Counted from the first letter of the stretch, positions 50,382 to 59,500 are shown. The stretch: 64,000 bases of DNA from CBDCDJ01 sp965215355 (GCA_965215355.1 CBDCDJ010000007.1:806001-870000); one strand, 5' to 3'. Translations and numbers: made by a program. The notes: generated by a model from the sequence alone, not told the origin.

Positions 50382-50516
50382 TTACAGATACATAGAATCG
50401 TCTACCAGTACATAGACTGCTGTGAAGAGGTCTGTTACAGTGCCTGGAAAGATTCTCGGTTCGCGCAACCAACCTTCGCTCTTGTTAGCAAGGCTTCCGC
50501 TGTTAGCACCCGAGGT
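50382..50516. mobile_element. Degenerate end of the same IS982-like element
   Basis: TCGTCTA, GCTGTGAAGAGGTCTGTTAC (50420-50439) and GGTTCGC-AACCAA match the right end of the intact element at 39976-40106 in the same order, and the remnant finishes with TAGCACCCGAGGT (50504-50516), the terminal repeat. Only about 135 bp remain; the opposite end is absent. It abuts a hicB-like fragment. Together with 50286-50381, where I see nothing, it accounts for much of the gene-poor stretch before 50808. Confidence 0.75.
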
Positions 50517-50708
50517 TACTGGCAAGACGGCGATGTGTGGCTGGGTGACCTGGAAGCGTGCCCGGACTGCTGGACGCAAGGAGAAAATGAACAAGACTTA
50601 CGCGCTAGTGCATCAAACCAGAAGTTTTTTCCTGAGGGGTTCGCAGACGAGCGGCTCCGGTGCAGCATCCGTAACCCGGCTAGCCAAAGAACCTTTACAA
50701 CTGGCTGA
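50514..50708 (+). pseudogene. HicB-like antitoxin fragment
   Basis: The frame GYWQDGDVWLGDLEACPDCWTQGENEQDLR continues to a TGA at 50708. The G-Y-x-D-G-D-x-W-x-G-x-L-E-x-x-P-D-x-WTQG pattern is typical of the HicB core. The start is lost where the IS remnant joins, and the tail (SIRNPASQRTFTTG) is unlike HicB. No hicA is left beside it. The remaining 50709-50807 has nothing recognisable. Confidence 0.6.
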
Positions 50709-50807
50709 GGATTTTCGGGAAGCTGCACCAGCCTTGATTTCAGAGATTTGAGTAGCGGTGCCTTCCCCACGGGTGCCGCATGGCTGAACTCGAAGTCGCC
50801 TAAGCTT

Positions 50808-51224
50808 GTGACCTCCGTTTTCGTCTACGGCACGCTGAAACCCGGCTTGCGCTACCGTTACCTGGCCGAGCAGGGGGGCCCTTTTTCCGAAGAAGAGGGT
50901 TGTCTCGACGGCTTCGACCTCTACCACCTGAGCCCTGAAAACTACCCAGCTTTGGTCAGGGGCGGTAACCGCGTGTACGGCTGGCGTTACACCTACGACG
51001 ACGTCGCTGCGGCTTTGCCGGTGCTCGACCGGCTCGAGGGCCTCCACCTCAGCCCACCCGAGTACGAGCGGGTCGAGGCGGTAAGCCAGCCGGGGGATGT
51101 GGCGGTTTGGGTTTACCTTTACCTAAACCGAGCGCGTTTGGCGTCGGCTGAACTCGTACGCAGCGGCGTGTGGACGCCCAAAATTTCGATTGGCGTTTTG
51201 CCTAAGGGGCTCGAGCGCTTATGA
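50808..51224 (+). CDS. Gamma-glutamylcyclotransferase-like (AIG2/GGCT) protein
   Basis: A 138-residue GGCT-fold protein. VFVYGTLKPGLRYRYLAEQGG carries the YGT-L-x-P substrate loop, and VLDRLEGLHLSPPEYERVEAV holds the expected catalytic glutamate region. Such proteins cyclise gamma-glutamyl amines or small gamma-glutamyl peptides. GTG at 50808 is the only start directly before the conserved VFVYGTL; no clear ribosome site. Not obviously in an operon. Confidence 0.8.
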   Translation: MTSVFVYGTLKPGLRYRYLAEQGGPFSEEEGCLDGFDLYHLSPENYPALVRGGNRVYGWRYTYDDVAAALPVLDRLEGLHLSPPEYERVEAVSQPGDVAVWVYLYLNRARLASAELVRSGVWTPKISIGVLPKGLERL

Positions 51225-51316
51225 ACTCGCGCCGCCTTCAGCTCATATCACGGTGAGGTGGGTGCCAAGCCGAAATTTAAGGGGTACAACGCCCAGACCT
51301 TTCACGCACAAAGCTC

Positions 51317-51322
51317 TATAAT
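51317..51322 (+). promoter_or_regulatory. -10 box of the mutase large-subunit gene, leaderless type
   Basis: TATAAT six bases before the ATG at 51329, with no Shine-Dalgarno site. Confidence 0.6.
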
Positions 51323-51328
51323 AGCGTC

Positions 51329-52975
51329 ATGAAAGACAAACAGGATTGGCTCGAGCAGGACTACGCAAAAGCGACGGAACGCTTCGGCGAACGCGACTAC
51401 CCGTTTCGCACGCTCTCCGACATCGAGGTCGACCCGGTTTACACAGAGGACGACCTGAAAGACTTCGACCCGATTGACAAGCTCGGCTATCCCGGCGAGT
51501 ATCCGTACACGCGCGGCGTGCAGGCGAGCCTGTACCGCGGCAAGCTGTGGACGATGCGGCAGTTCGCGGGCATGGGCAGCGCCGGGCAGACGAACGCGCG
51601 CTTTAAGAAGTTGTTAGAAGCCGGGCAGGACGGGCTTTCGACCGCCTTCGATTTGCCAACGCTGATGGGCTACGACTCCGACCACCCGTTTTCCAAAGGC
51701 GAGGTCGGCAAGTGCGGGGTGGCGGTCACCTCGCTGGCGGACATGGAAACCCTGTTCGACGGCATCGACCCCGAAAAAGTCACCACCTCGATGACGATTA
51801 ACAGCCCCGCGAACGCGGTTTGGGCGATGTACTTAGCGATGGCCGAGAAAAAGGGCGCAGACCTCAAAAAAGTCGGCGGGACGATTCAGAACGATATTCT
51901 CAAAGAGTTCATCGCCCAAAAAGAGTACATCTACCCGCCCGCGCCGAGCGTCAAACTCGTCATCGACACCTTCGAGTGGGGGCCGAAGCACGTGCCGAGG
52001 TGGAACTTCATCAGCGTGTCGGGCTACCACATCCGCGAGGCGGGCTCGACGGCGGTGCAGGAACTCGCCTTCACCCTTGCTGACGGGATTCACTATGTTC
52101 GCAAGGCGCTCGAGCGCGGCCTCGACATCGACGAGTTTGCGCCCCGCATCAGCTTTTTCTTCAACGTCCACAACGACTTTTTCGAGGAAATCGCCAAGTT
52201 CCGGGCGGCGCGGCGCATCTGGGCGCAGCAAATGCGCGACGTATACGGCGCGAAAAACCCGAAGTCCTGGATGCTGCGCACCCACGCGCAAACCGCCGGG
52301 GTGGCCCTGACGGCGCAGCAGCCCTTGGTCAACATCGCCCGCGTCGCCGTCCAAGCCTTAGCCGGCGTTCTGGCCGGGACGAACAGCCTCCACACCGACG
52401 CTTACGACGAAGCCCTGGCGCTGCCCAGCGAAGAGGCGGCGACCATCGCGCTACGCACGCAGCAGGTCGTTGCTTACGAGACGGGCGTCGCCAACACGGT
52501 CGACCCGCTGGCGGGCTCGTACTTTTTGGAGTCTTTGACCGACGAGATGGAGCGGCAGTGTTTGGCTTACTTTGACCAAATCGACGCGCTCGGCGGCGTA
52601 GAAAAGGCCATCGATGCAGGCTTTTTCGCGCAGGAAATCGGCGACGCTTCGTACCAGCAGCAGCGTGAAATCGACTCCAAAGAGCGAATCATCGTTGGGG
52701 TGAACGCTTTTGCCGGGGACTTTCCCGAAGTGCCTATCGAACCCATCGACCCGGCAGTCGAGCGCGTGCAGGCCGAGCGCTTGGCACAGGTGCGCGCCGA
52801 GCGGGACGACGCGGCGGTTGCGAGTGCGCTCGAGGCCCTACGCACCGCCGCCAAAAACGACGCCAACACCATGCCCGCCTTTATGGCTTGCGCCCACGCT
52901 TACGCGACGCTCGGAGAGCAGATGGACGTGCTGCGTGAGGTTTACGGTGTGTACGAGGAGCCGGTGTTGATTTAA
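51329..52975 (+). CDS. Methylmalonyl-CoA mutase, large (catalytic) subunit without B12 domain
   Basis: A 548-residue catalytic TIM-barrel subunit of an acyl-CoA mutase. YPYTRGVQASLYRGKLWTMRQFAGMGSAGQTNARFKKLL and GLSTAFDLPTLMGYDSDHP are conserved in MutA/B; TTSMTINSPANAVWAMYLAMAE and QPLVNIARVAVQALAGVLAGTNSLHTDAYDEALALPSEEAA follow. The C-terminal cobalamin domain is missing and is supplied by the gene at 54386. The YRG and MTI positions fit methylmalonyl-CoA rather than isobutyryl-CoA mutase, though this is a judgement by eye. Leaderless. Confidence 0.92.
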   Translation: MKDKQDWLEQDYAKATERFGERDYPFRTLSDIEVDPVYTEDDLKDFDPIDKLGYPGEYPYTRGVQASLYRGKLWTMRQFAGMGSAGQTNARFKKLLEAGQDGLSTAFDLPTLMGYDSDHPFSKGEVGKCGVAVTSLADMETLFDGIDPEKVTTSMTINSPANAVWAMYLAMAEKKGADLKKVGGTIQNDILKEFIAQKEYIYPPAPSVKLVIDTFEWGPKHVPRWNFISVSGYHIREAGSTAVQELAFTLADGIHYVRKALERGLDIDEFAPRISFFFNVHNDFFEEIAKFRAARRIWAQQMRDVYGAKNPKSWMLRTHAQTAGVALTAQQPLVNIARVAVQALAGVLAGTNSLHTDAYDEALALPSEEAATIALRTQQVVAYETGVANTVDPLAGSYFLESLTDEMERQCLAYFDQIDALGGVEKAIDAGFFAQEIGDASYQQQREIDSKERIIVGVNAFAGDFPEVPIEPIDPAVERVQAERLAQVRAERDDAAVASALEALRTAAKNDANTMPAFMACAHAYATLGEQMDVLREVYGVYEEPVLI

Positions 52976-53120
52976 GTGTTCAGCAGGCTTCTCACTTCGC
53001 GCCGGACATCGTTCATGAAAGGGGAGGTTCGCAGTGAGTAGCTGCGAGGTTGGGATATATTTCAGATTGTCGCAAAAGCCCTTCCAAGAACCTTACCGGA
53101 CAAATGTCTGATAATCAGTA

Positions 53121-53127
53121 GTTAGAG
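53121..53127 (+). other. Possible integron core site (GTTAGAG)
   Basis: GTTAGAG resembles the GTTRRRY core where gene cassettes join. It lies eight bases before the cassette-like gene at 53129 and would mark the cassette's 5' boundary. A 7-mer alone is weak evidence; it is listed because attC-like sites follow. Confidence 0.4.
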
Positions 53128-53128
53128 G

Positions 53129-53482
53129 GTGGTTGTGAAATCTCTGTCCGTGCAGGTTCAGCCAAATCGTTCTCCGGGCCTCGACATCGCCGCGGTCGCA
53201 GCTGCATTCGCCGAACTCGCCGCTCGTTCCGAACTTGTCAGCCACTATGCGTTCGACAGTGACGAAGATGCGGGCGAGTATTACAACTTTACGTTCGGCA
53301 CAGAGCGGGCGCGTGATTTATGGTTGGCGATCCATGAGTCAGTTTACGCCGCACCAACGTTTCAGCCCCATATGGCCGCCGCTTCAATGGCTATGTGTTC
53401 CAGCGAAGAAGGGTGGCAAGACTATGTGCAGCTCTACCACTGGGATCCCGCAGTGCCTACCGTTAGCGCAGCCGTCCTCTAA
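53129..53482 (+). CDS. Cassette-encoded protein of unknown function
   Basis: A 117-residue soluble protein (VAAAFAELAARSELVSHYAFDSDEDAGEYYNFTFGTERARDLW... CSSEEGWQDYVQLYHWDP). No known family. GTG at 53129 or 53135. The TAA stop forms part of the RYYYAAC core of the attC-like site at 53477, the usual layout in integron cassettes. Lower GC and codon use unlike the mutase gene support foreign origin. Confidence 0.65.
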   Translation: MVVKSLSVQVQPNRSPGLDIAAVAAAFAELAARSELVSHYAFDSDEDAGEYYNFTFGTERARDLWLAIHESVYAAPTFQPHMAAASMAMCSSEEGWQDYVQLYHWDPAVPTVSAAVL

Positions 53483-53536
53483 CAATTCGGCCAAGCCGAC
53501 GCCGCTTCGCGGCGCGGCTTAACTCAGGTGTCATCA
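53477..53536 (+). other. attC-like recombination site 1
   Basis: CTCTAACAATTCGGCCAAGC opens the site, then CGACGCCGCTTCGCGGCG forms the inner stem and CGGCTTAACTCA the far arm. This is close to the attC (59-be) of antibiotic-resistance cassettes such as aadA as I remember it. The distal GTTRRRY core is degenerate (GTGTCAT). The upstream gene's stop codon lies in the proximal core. Confidence 0.75.
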
Positions 53537-53581
53537 CGCCACTGAACGAAGCATAGTAACCGCTTTAGCGCGTATCTGCGC

Positions 53582-53587
53582 TATGAT
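53582..53587 (+). promoter_or_regulatory. Duplicated promoter of the truncated B12-subunit copy
   Basis: TATGAT six bases before ATG 53594, the same arrangement as at 54374-54379 before the intact gene. Confidence 0.5.
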
Positions 53588-53593
53588 AGTGTT

Positions 53594-53728
53594 ATGGAAC
53601 AGCGCAAAATCCGCGTACTCATCGCCAAACCGGGCTTGGACGGCCACGACCGCTCGCTCATGATCTCTCCACGCGACAAAGAGCAGTTCCTTGTTGCTGT
53701 TGAGGCCGCGCGTCGTGTTGCGACCTAA
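53594..53728 (+). pseudogene. Truncated second copy of the mutase B12-binding subunit fused to a cassette tail
   Basis: The first 20 codons (MEQRKIRVLIAKPGLDGHDR) equal the protein start of the intact gene at 54386. After CGACCGC the match ends and the frame runs into a different tail (SLMISPRDKEQFLVAVEARR) ending at a TAA inside the attC-like site at 53723. DNA similarity begins about 60 bp upstream, so the promoter was copied too. Coding differences seen are synonymous. Probably not functional. Confidence 0.75.
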
Positions 53729-53780
53729 CAATTTATTCCAGCCAACCGCTTTCAGCGGCGGCTGAATTTGGCCGTTATGT
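53723..53780 (+). other. attC-like recombination site 2
   Basis: It opens with the core ACCTAAC (53723-53729) and ends with GTTATGT (53774-53780). Between are CAGCC/GGCTG outer and CCGCT/AGCGG inner stem arms. The preceding frame's TAA lies in the first core, as in cassettes. Its arms differ from site 1 while keeping the same architecture. Confidence 0.65.
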
Positions 53781-53799
53781 GACTACCGTCTTCGCGTGC

Positions 53800-53805
53800 T
53801 AAAAT
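53800..53805 (+). promoter_or_regulatory. -10 box of hicBA, leaderless type
   Basis: TAAAAT six bases before the hicB ATG at 53812. Confidence 0.5.
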
Positions 53806-53811
53806 TGCTTT

Positions 53812-54030
53812 ATGAAGTTAACTGCTGTATTTGAACAGGTGCCAGAAGGTTATATAGGATTTATAGAAGAATTACCCGGTGCCAATACGCAAGGAGACAG
53901 TCTCGAGGAAGCTCGAGAAAACCTGCAAGAGGCGGTTGAGCTTGTCCTTGAAGCCAATCGTGCGCTTGCAGAGGAATCTCTAAAAGGGCGCAACGTTATC
54001 AAAGAAGCCTTTTCTACTGCTGCCTGGTGA
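53812..54030 (+). CDS. hicB: HicB-type antitoxin
   Basis: A 72-residue HicB core: LTAVFEQVPEGYIGFIEELPGANTQGDSLEEARENLQEAVELVLEANR is the partial RNase-H-like antitoxin fold. It has no added DNA-binding domain, so promoter repression would need another partner. Antitoxin before toxin is the less common order. The stop overlaps hicA as GTGA. Confidence 0.85.
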   Translation: MKLTAVFEQVPEGYIGFIEELPGANTQGDSLEEARENLQEAVELVLEANRALAEESLKGRNVIKEAFSTAAW

Positions 54031-54212
54031 AACGCCGTGACCTTATTCGTTACCTTGAAAAAAGTGGCTGCGAGTCTTTTCGTGAGGGTGGCAAGCATAC
54101 CGTTTATATCAACCGCTCTACAGGCAAATCGTCTACTGTGCCAAGACATCGTGAAGTCAACGACTACTTAGTGAAGAAGATTTGCAAAGACCTCGAAATA
54201 CCTGCCCCCTAG
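54027..54212 (+). CDS. hicA: HicA-type mRNA interferase toxin
   Basis: A 61-residue double-stranded-RNA-binding-fold toxin: MKRRDLIRYLEKSGCESFREGGKHTVY has the G-x-x-x-x-R-G-(G/S)-H-x-x-Y pattern with the catalytic histidine, and STVPRHREVNDYLVKKICKDLEI is the usual C-terminus. HicA cleaves mRNA. The start is GTG at 54027, overlapping hicB. A CGCTTA/TAAGCG dyad just after the stop (54216-54229) may be a terminator or the remains of a third attC site. Confidence 0.88.
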   Translation: MKRRDLIRYLEKSGCESFREGGKHTVYINRSTGKSSTVPRHREVNDYLVKKICKDLEIPAP

Positions 54213-54373
54213 CCGCTTAACTAAGCGCTGCAACGGATTCGGAATCGTTCTGTTAAATTTCTGGAAAGGACTTACCGCGCTGCAAATCTCACCTCCTGCG
54301 CCTTGAACCGCTGACTTGAGCTGTTGGGCACCGCTGAACAGGATACAGCAACCGTTCTAGTGCGTACCTGCGC

Positions 54374-54379
54374 TATGAT
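54374..54379 (+). promoter_or_regulatory. -10 box of the B12-subunit gene, leaderless type
   Basis: TATGAT six bases before ATG 54386. Confidence 0.55.
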
Positions 54380-54385
54380 GGTGTC

Positions 54386-54787
<402 letters not shown>

Positions 54788-54803
54788 AGAGACTCACGAT
54801 AAC

Positions 54804-54841
54804 GCCCGGGTTGAACCGTCAGCTGACGGTTCAACCCGGGC
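54804..54841 (+). terminator. Perfect 38-bp palindrome after the B12-subunit gene
   Basis: GCCCGGGTTGAACCGTCAG (54804-54822) is followed at once by its exact complement to 54841, with no loop. In RNA it would form a very stable hairpin (a few central bases would open). It lies 17 bp past the stop. Termination is the simplest role, although no T-run follows. Confidence 0.65.
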
Positions 54842-54902
54842 AGCGCGAAAAAGCCGAGGCAGCCAGCTCACGAAAGTGTTCAAGCTCATTTGGTATGAGA
54901 GT

Positions 54903-54933
54903 CGAGAAAACGCGTTTTCTCGGCCTTTTCTTT
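54903..54933 (+). terminator. Second hairpin with T-rich tail
   Basis: CGAGAAAACG followed by its complement CGTTTTCTCG (54903-54922) is a perfect palindrome, then GGCCTTTTCTTTG. This is a better rho-independent terminator than the palindrome at 54804 and lies about 95 bp before the peptidase gene. Confidence 0.6.
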
Positions 54934-55028
54934 GCGGCTGCCTTGTGGCGTTGGGCGGCCCCTCACTTTTATCTCAGACGCCCCTGTTCTAATGGCGAGA
55001 GGAAAATTTCACAGGTGGGGTTGAGTGT

Positions 55029-56018
55029 ATGCGTGTCAAGGTCGTTCTGGGATTGCTGGTCGCTCTGTCATCGTCGGTCGGGTGGGCGGGCGGCTACGCG
55101 CTGCGCGTGGTGCAACTCGGCGACTCGTTGGGCGCGATCGCCCAGCTCTACCACCTGCCGGTCGACACGCTGCTGAGTTACAACGGTCTAACGAGCGAAC
55201 TGTTGCAGCCGGGGGACGTCCTCAAAATTCCTTACGGCGAAGCGACGGGCGGGGTGGCCGAGCTTGCGCCGAAGCCGCCGCCCGGGTTTACGACGCACAC
55301 GTTGGAAGAGGGCGAGTCTTTATCTATCTTGGCGAGTCGGTACGGGTTGCCGCTCGAGGCCCTCATCGGGGCCAACCCCGACCTGTCGTCGCTCGACCGC
55401 CTGCCCGCGGGCATCGAACTGCTCGTCCCGCCGAGCGCGGGGCTGGTCGTCACTCTGCAAGAAGGCCAGAGCGTTACCGAAGTGCTCAAAACGTACGGCG
55501 TGAGCCCTTTAAGCGTCGTCGCAGCGAACAAGCTCACCTCGCCCGGCGACCTGACGCCGGGCACGCTCCTGTTTTTGCCGGGCGTCGAGCCCGAGGCCGC
55601 GCTGGCACGCTTGGCGCGCGTGCGCGAGGAAGAAAACACCTACCTGTGGCCGCTCCACGGCCGCATCACCTCGTACTTCGGGCGGCGCAACTTAGGCATG
55701 GGCACGGCCAGCTTTCACCGCGCCATCGACGTCGCCGCGCCTGCCGGCACGCCGATTACGGCGGCGCGGAGCGGCGTGGTAGTTTACGCGGGCTGGTCGG
55801 CGCAGGGCTACGGCAACTTGGTCAAGCTGCAACACGCGGGCGGCGCGGAAACCTGGTACGCGCACTTCAGCACCATCGGGGTGACGTTCGGGCAGAGCGT
55901 GTCTCAGGGCGAAACCCTCGGGCTGGTCGGCTCGACGGGTTTGTCCACGGGGCCGCACCTGCACTTCGAGCTTCACGACCACGGTCAGGCCGTCGACCCC
56001 TTGAGTTACTTACCCTGA
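55029..56018 (+). CDS. Secreted LysM/M23 peptidoglycan endopeptidase
   Basis: A 329-residue exported protein. A signal peptide ends around residue 20 (SSVGWAGGYA). Three LysM-like modules follow (about 24-68, 88-134 and 137-180), the first with GDSLGAIAQLYHLPVDTLLSYNGL. The M23 LytM domain (about 205-329) has ligands in SFHRAIDVAAPAGTPI (H-x3-D) and in GPHLHFELHDHG (H-x-H). It should cut peptide cross-links in the wall. ATG at 55029; the end overlaps the convergent regulator by nine bases. Confidence 0.92.
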   Translation: MRVKVVLGLLVALSSSVGWAGGYALRVVQLGDSLGAIAQLYHLPVDTLLSYNGLTSELLQPGDVLKIPYGEATGGVAELAPKPPPGFTTHTLEEGESLSILASRYGLPLEALIGANPDLSSLDRLPAGIELLVPPSAGLVVTLQEGQSVTEVLKTYGVSPLSVVAANKLTSPGDLTPGTLLFLPGVEPEAALARLARVREEENTYLWPLHGRITSYFGRRNLGMGTASFHRAIDVAAPAGTPITAARSGVVVYAGWSAQGYGNLVKLQHAGGAETWYAHFSTIGVTFGQSVSQGETLGLVGSTGLSTGPHLHFELHDHGQAVDPLSYLP

Positions 56019-56444
56019 GTCGAGTCGGGCTGAGCGCCCCGCCGGCTCGTCCAGGGCGGCGCGGAGGCGCTCGCTCAAAAACGTGTCGCCGCGCAACACG
56101 GTTCGCACCGCTTCTAGGAGCTGGTCGGGGTCGTCTTTGGTGACGAAGCCGCCCGCGCCCGCCGCGAGCGCGGCGCGGGCGTAGCGCGTTTCGCTGTGGC
56201 CGGACACCACCAAGGTTTTTAAACCCGGACGCCCCGCGCGCAACCCCTCGACGAGCTGTAAGCCGCTGGCACCGGGCAGCGACACGTCGACCAAAACGAG
56301 GTCGGGCTCGAGGGCGGGCAGCGCCTGCAGCGCGTCTTCGGCGGACGCCGCCGTGCCGAGCACGCGCCACTCGGACGACAGCAGCTCGAGCAGCGCCGCC
56401 CGCAGCACCGCGTGGTCCTCGACAACATAAAGTGTGGCTTGCAC
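56010..56444 (-). CDS. Single-domain response regulator (receiver only)
   Basis: A 144-residue CheY-like receiver. The acidic pocket is VVEDHAV, the phospho-acceptor VLVDVSLPG near residue 53, the switch VVSGHSET and the lysine GFVTKDDPDQ. The sequence after residue 120 has no HTH, so it is not a NarL regulator although the receiver is NarL-like. Start GTG at 56444. It lies 150 bp downstream of the hybrid kinase on the same strand, its likely phosphodonor. Confidence 0.88.
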   Translation of the reverse strand: MQATLYVVEDHAVLRAALLELLSSEWRVLGTAASAEDALQALPALEPDLVLVDVSLPGASGLQLVEGLRAGRPGLKTLVVSGHSETRYARAALAAGAGGFVTKDDPDQLLEAVRTVLRGDTFLSERLRAALDEPAGRSARLDSG

Positions 56445-56556
56445 AAACTGCCCCCCACCGACCTCGCCACCATACCTTATACGGATGCCGATAATACAGC
56501 TAACAAACCTGAGAGTTTTCCGCTTCCTTAGTCCGTATTTTTTCTCGCTCGGCTCG

Positions 56557-56581
56557 CGTTTATTTCCAAGGGAAATAAACG
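56557..56581 (-). terminator. Hairpin between the kinase and the response-regulator gene
   Basis: CGTTTATTTCC (56557-56567) and GGAAATAAACG (56571-56581) form an 11-bp stem with a three-base loop, 15 bp after the kinase stop. On the minus strand no pure T-run follows, so it may attenuate rather than end transcription. Confidence 0.55.
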
Positions 56582-56596
56582 GAAGTGTTGTCCGCT

Positions 56597-59500
56597 TCAG
56601 TCACTTCCAGTCTCGGCGGGCAGAGTGACCGTGACCTGGGTGCCCTGGCCCGGTGCCGAAGCGAGGTCCAGGCTGCCCCCCAGGAGCTGCAGACGCTGGC
56701 GCAAGGTGGCGAGCCCGAAACCTTGCGGTTGGGCGTTTAAGGTGCGTTGGGTGTCGAAGCCGTCGCCCCGGTCTTTGACGATGAGGACCACGTCGCCGTC
56801 TTGCACGAAGGCCTCCACGCCGACCCCCGTGTCGGGCGCGTGTTTTACCACGTTGAACAGTAACTCGCGCGCGGTGTGGAACAGCAACATGCGCCGCTCT
56901 TCGGCCAGGTCGAGGTCGTCAGCTATCGTGAGGTCGAATGTGACGTCCAACTTGTGCAACTCGCTCATGTGCGCGACCAGCCAGCGCAGCGTGGCGGCCA
57001 AGCCCTCGCCGACGACCGGCGGGCTCAGCTCGGCGGCGAGCGTGCGCGCGGTGGAAATCGCCCGTTGCACCGCCTCTACGCTGCCGGACAGAGGGTCGCC
57101 CGCCCTCGAGTCGGTGCCGGCGTCGCCCAGCGCCTTGACCTTGTACAGCACCGAAAAAAGGAGTTGTTGGATGTCGTCGTGCAGGATGCGGGCGATGCGG
57201 TCGCGCTCGCGCTGCTCGGCCACGGTGAGTTCGGCGGCGAGGCGCTGCAGCGTTTGCCCCGCCTGTTTGAGGTCGGAGATGTCCACGAAGGTGATGACCA
57301 CGCCGTCGATGCGGTCGTCCACGGTGCGGTAAGGAAGGATGCGGGTCAGAAACCAGGCACCCGCCGCGCTTCTCACCTCGCGCTCGGAGGTCTGCAGCGT
57401 TTTGAGGACCTGCGCGGCGTCCTGGATCAAGGTTTCGTAGCCGAGTCTGTGGGTCAGGTCGGCCAAGGGCCGGTCCCGGTCGGTGCCCAGGATGTTGAAC
57501 AGTTCGCTGACCCGCGGCGTAAAGCGCTTGATGCGCAGGTCGCGGTCCAAAAACAGGGTGGCGATGTCAGTCGCGCCGAGCAGGTTTTGCAGGTCGCTGG
57601 ACAGTTGCGACAACTCTTCGACCTTGTGCTGGTTTTCCTGGTTGAGCGTGACGAGTTCCTCGTTGATGGACTGAAGTTCTTCTTGGCTCGTCTCGAGTTC
57701 TTCGGCGGTCGACTGCAGCTCTTCGTTGGTCGACTGCAACTCCTCGAAAGCGGTGCGCATCTCCTCTTCGTAGTTTTCGTGTTCTTCGACGGCGCTGCGC
57801 AGGCGGTCGCGGCTCGTTTCCAACTCGCGCTCCAAGTCATCCACCGCCTGGTCGCCGCGCTCACCTTGGGTGCTGGCGACGTCCTCGAGCGCTCTTTCGG
57901 TAAAGGTGACCAGGACGAAGCCTTCCAGGTCGGCTTCTTCCACCGGCGTCACCGTGAGCACGACTTGCCGAGCCGCGCCGTCGAGCAGCAGGGTCACGGG
58001 TCGCGAGGCGGCCGTCTCACCCGAGCGCTGTGCACGGTGGAGCGCCGCGCGCAGGTCGACGCGCAGCTCGTCGCGCACCAGCTTGAGCAGGTCGCCGGTC
58101 GGCTCGCCGCCGGGCAAGCGCAAGTAGCGCCCGGCGTTTTCAGAGTAGTGAACGACCCGTTCGTCGTTCGTGACCAGCACGCTGGGCGGGGCGTAGCGTT
58201 CGGCCAAGCGCGCGTGGAGCGCGCCGTAGCCGTGGGGCGCTGCCGGTTTGAGCGGCTCGCCCCGCCCCGGCAGCGCCCTCGAGCCCGGCAAGCTCAGGGG
58301 CAGCCCGGTCACCCGGGCGGCGCGCCCGACGCGCCGCCGCTGAAACAGGCGCGCCGTTTTGTCGACCACCCGAAAATGCTCGCCGTCCTCGAGTGACTCC
58401 GAGCCGCCCAAAAACAAGTAGCCCTCGGGGTGCAGGGCGTAGTAGAACAGGTCGAACACCGAGTCCTGCACCTCGCGCTTCAGGTAGATGAGCATGTTGC
58501 GACAGACCAGCAGGTCGAGCCGCGAAAAAGGCGGGTCGGTGAGCAAGTTGTGCTGCGCGAACACGATGCGGCTGCGCACCTCTTTGTTGACCCGGTAGCC
58601 GCCGCCCGGCTCCTGGGTAAAAAAGCGCTGCAAGCGTTCGGCCGACACGTCGGCGGCGACGATGTCCGGATAATAGCCTTCGCGCGCCACGGCGAGCGCC
58701 GACTCGCTCACGTCGCTGGCGAAGACCTGCACCTCGGGAGGGCGCGGCACCACGGTTTCGGCGGCTTCTAAGAGCAGCATGGCGAGGCTGTACGCTTCTT
58801 CGCCGGTCGCGCAGCCGACCGCCCAAACGCGCACCTGCTCGCCCGGCAATTTGTCGGCGAACAGTTTGGGCACGACCTCGCGTTCCAACACCTCGAACGC
58901 CTCGGGGTTGCGAAAAAAGTTGGTGACCGAGATGAGCAGGTCCTGGTGCAGGTTGTGAACTTCTTCCGGGTTGCGGCGCAGCAGCGCCAGGTAGTCCGGC
59001 AGCGTGTCTGTTCGACTCAGTTGCATACGCCGCGCCAAGCGGCGCAGCACGGTGCTGGGTTTGTAGGGGTCGAAGTCGTGACCGGTGTGGGTGTAGAGGA
59101 GGCCGAAAACCTGCTGCAGCGCGCTTCGGCCGTCGTCGCCCAAACCGCCGTCGGTGGGCAGCGGCGGCGCGCCGCGGCCGGTGAGCTTGACGAGTTCTGC
59201 GGGCATATCCCGCACGTCCAGCACCAGGTCGGTCTGGCCGGTGTTGATGGCGCTCTGCGGCATCGCCGGGTACTCGGCCTCGCCCGGGTTCTGGGCCAGG
59301 GTCAAGCCGCCCGCTTCCTTGACCCGCCGCAGCCCGACGCTGCCGTCCGAGCCGGTGCCCGAGAGCACCACCGCCACGGCCTGCTCCCGGTGCGACGCGG
59401 CCAGGGCGCGAAAAAAATAGTCGATAGGCGCTCGCTCGCGCCGGTTTTCCTCCAAAGAACTCAGGCGCAGGTGGCTGTCGATGGTGGCTAGGTTGCGGTT

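Noticed and set aside
54216..54229. Third attC site after hicA
   Set aside because: A CGCTTA/TAAGCG dyad is present, but the RYYYAAC and GTTRRRY cores are not convincing, so it is only mentioned in the hicA entry.
54804..54841. tRNA T-arm-like sequence (GGTTCAACCC)
   Set aside because: The match is part of a perfect palindrome; no acceptor, D-arm or anticodon stem can be built around it.
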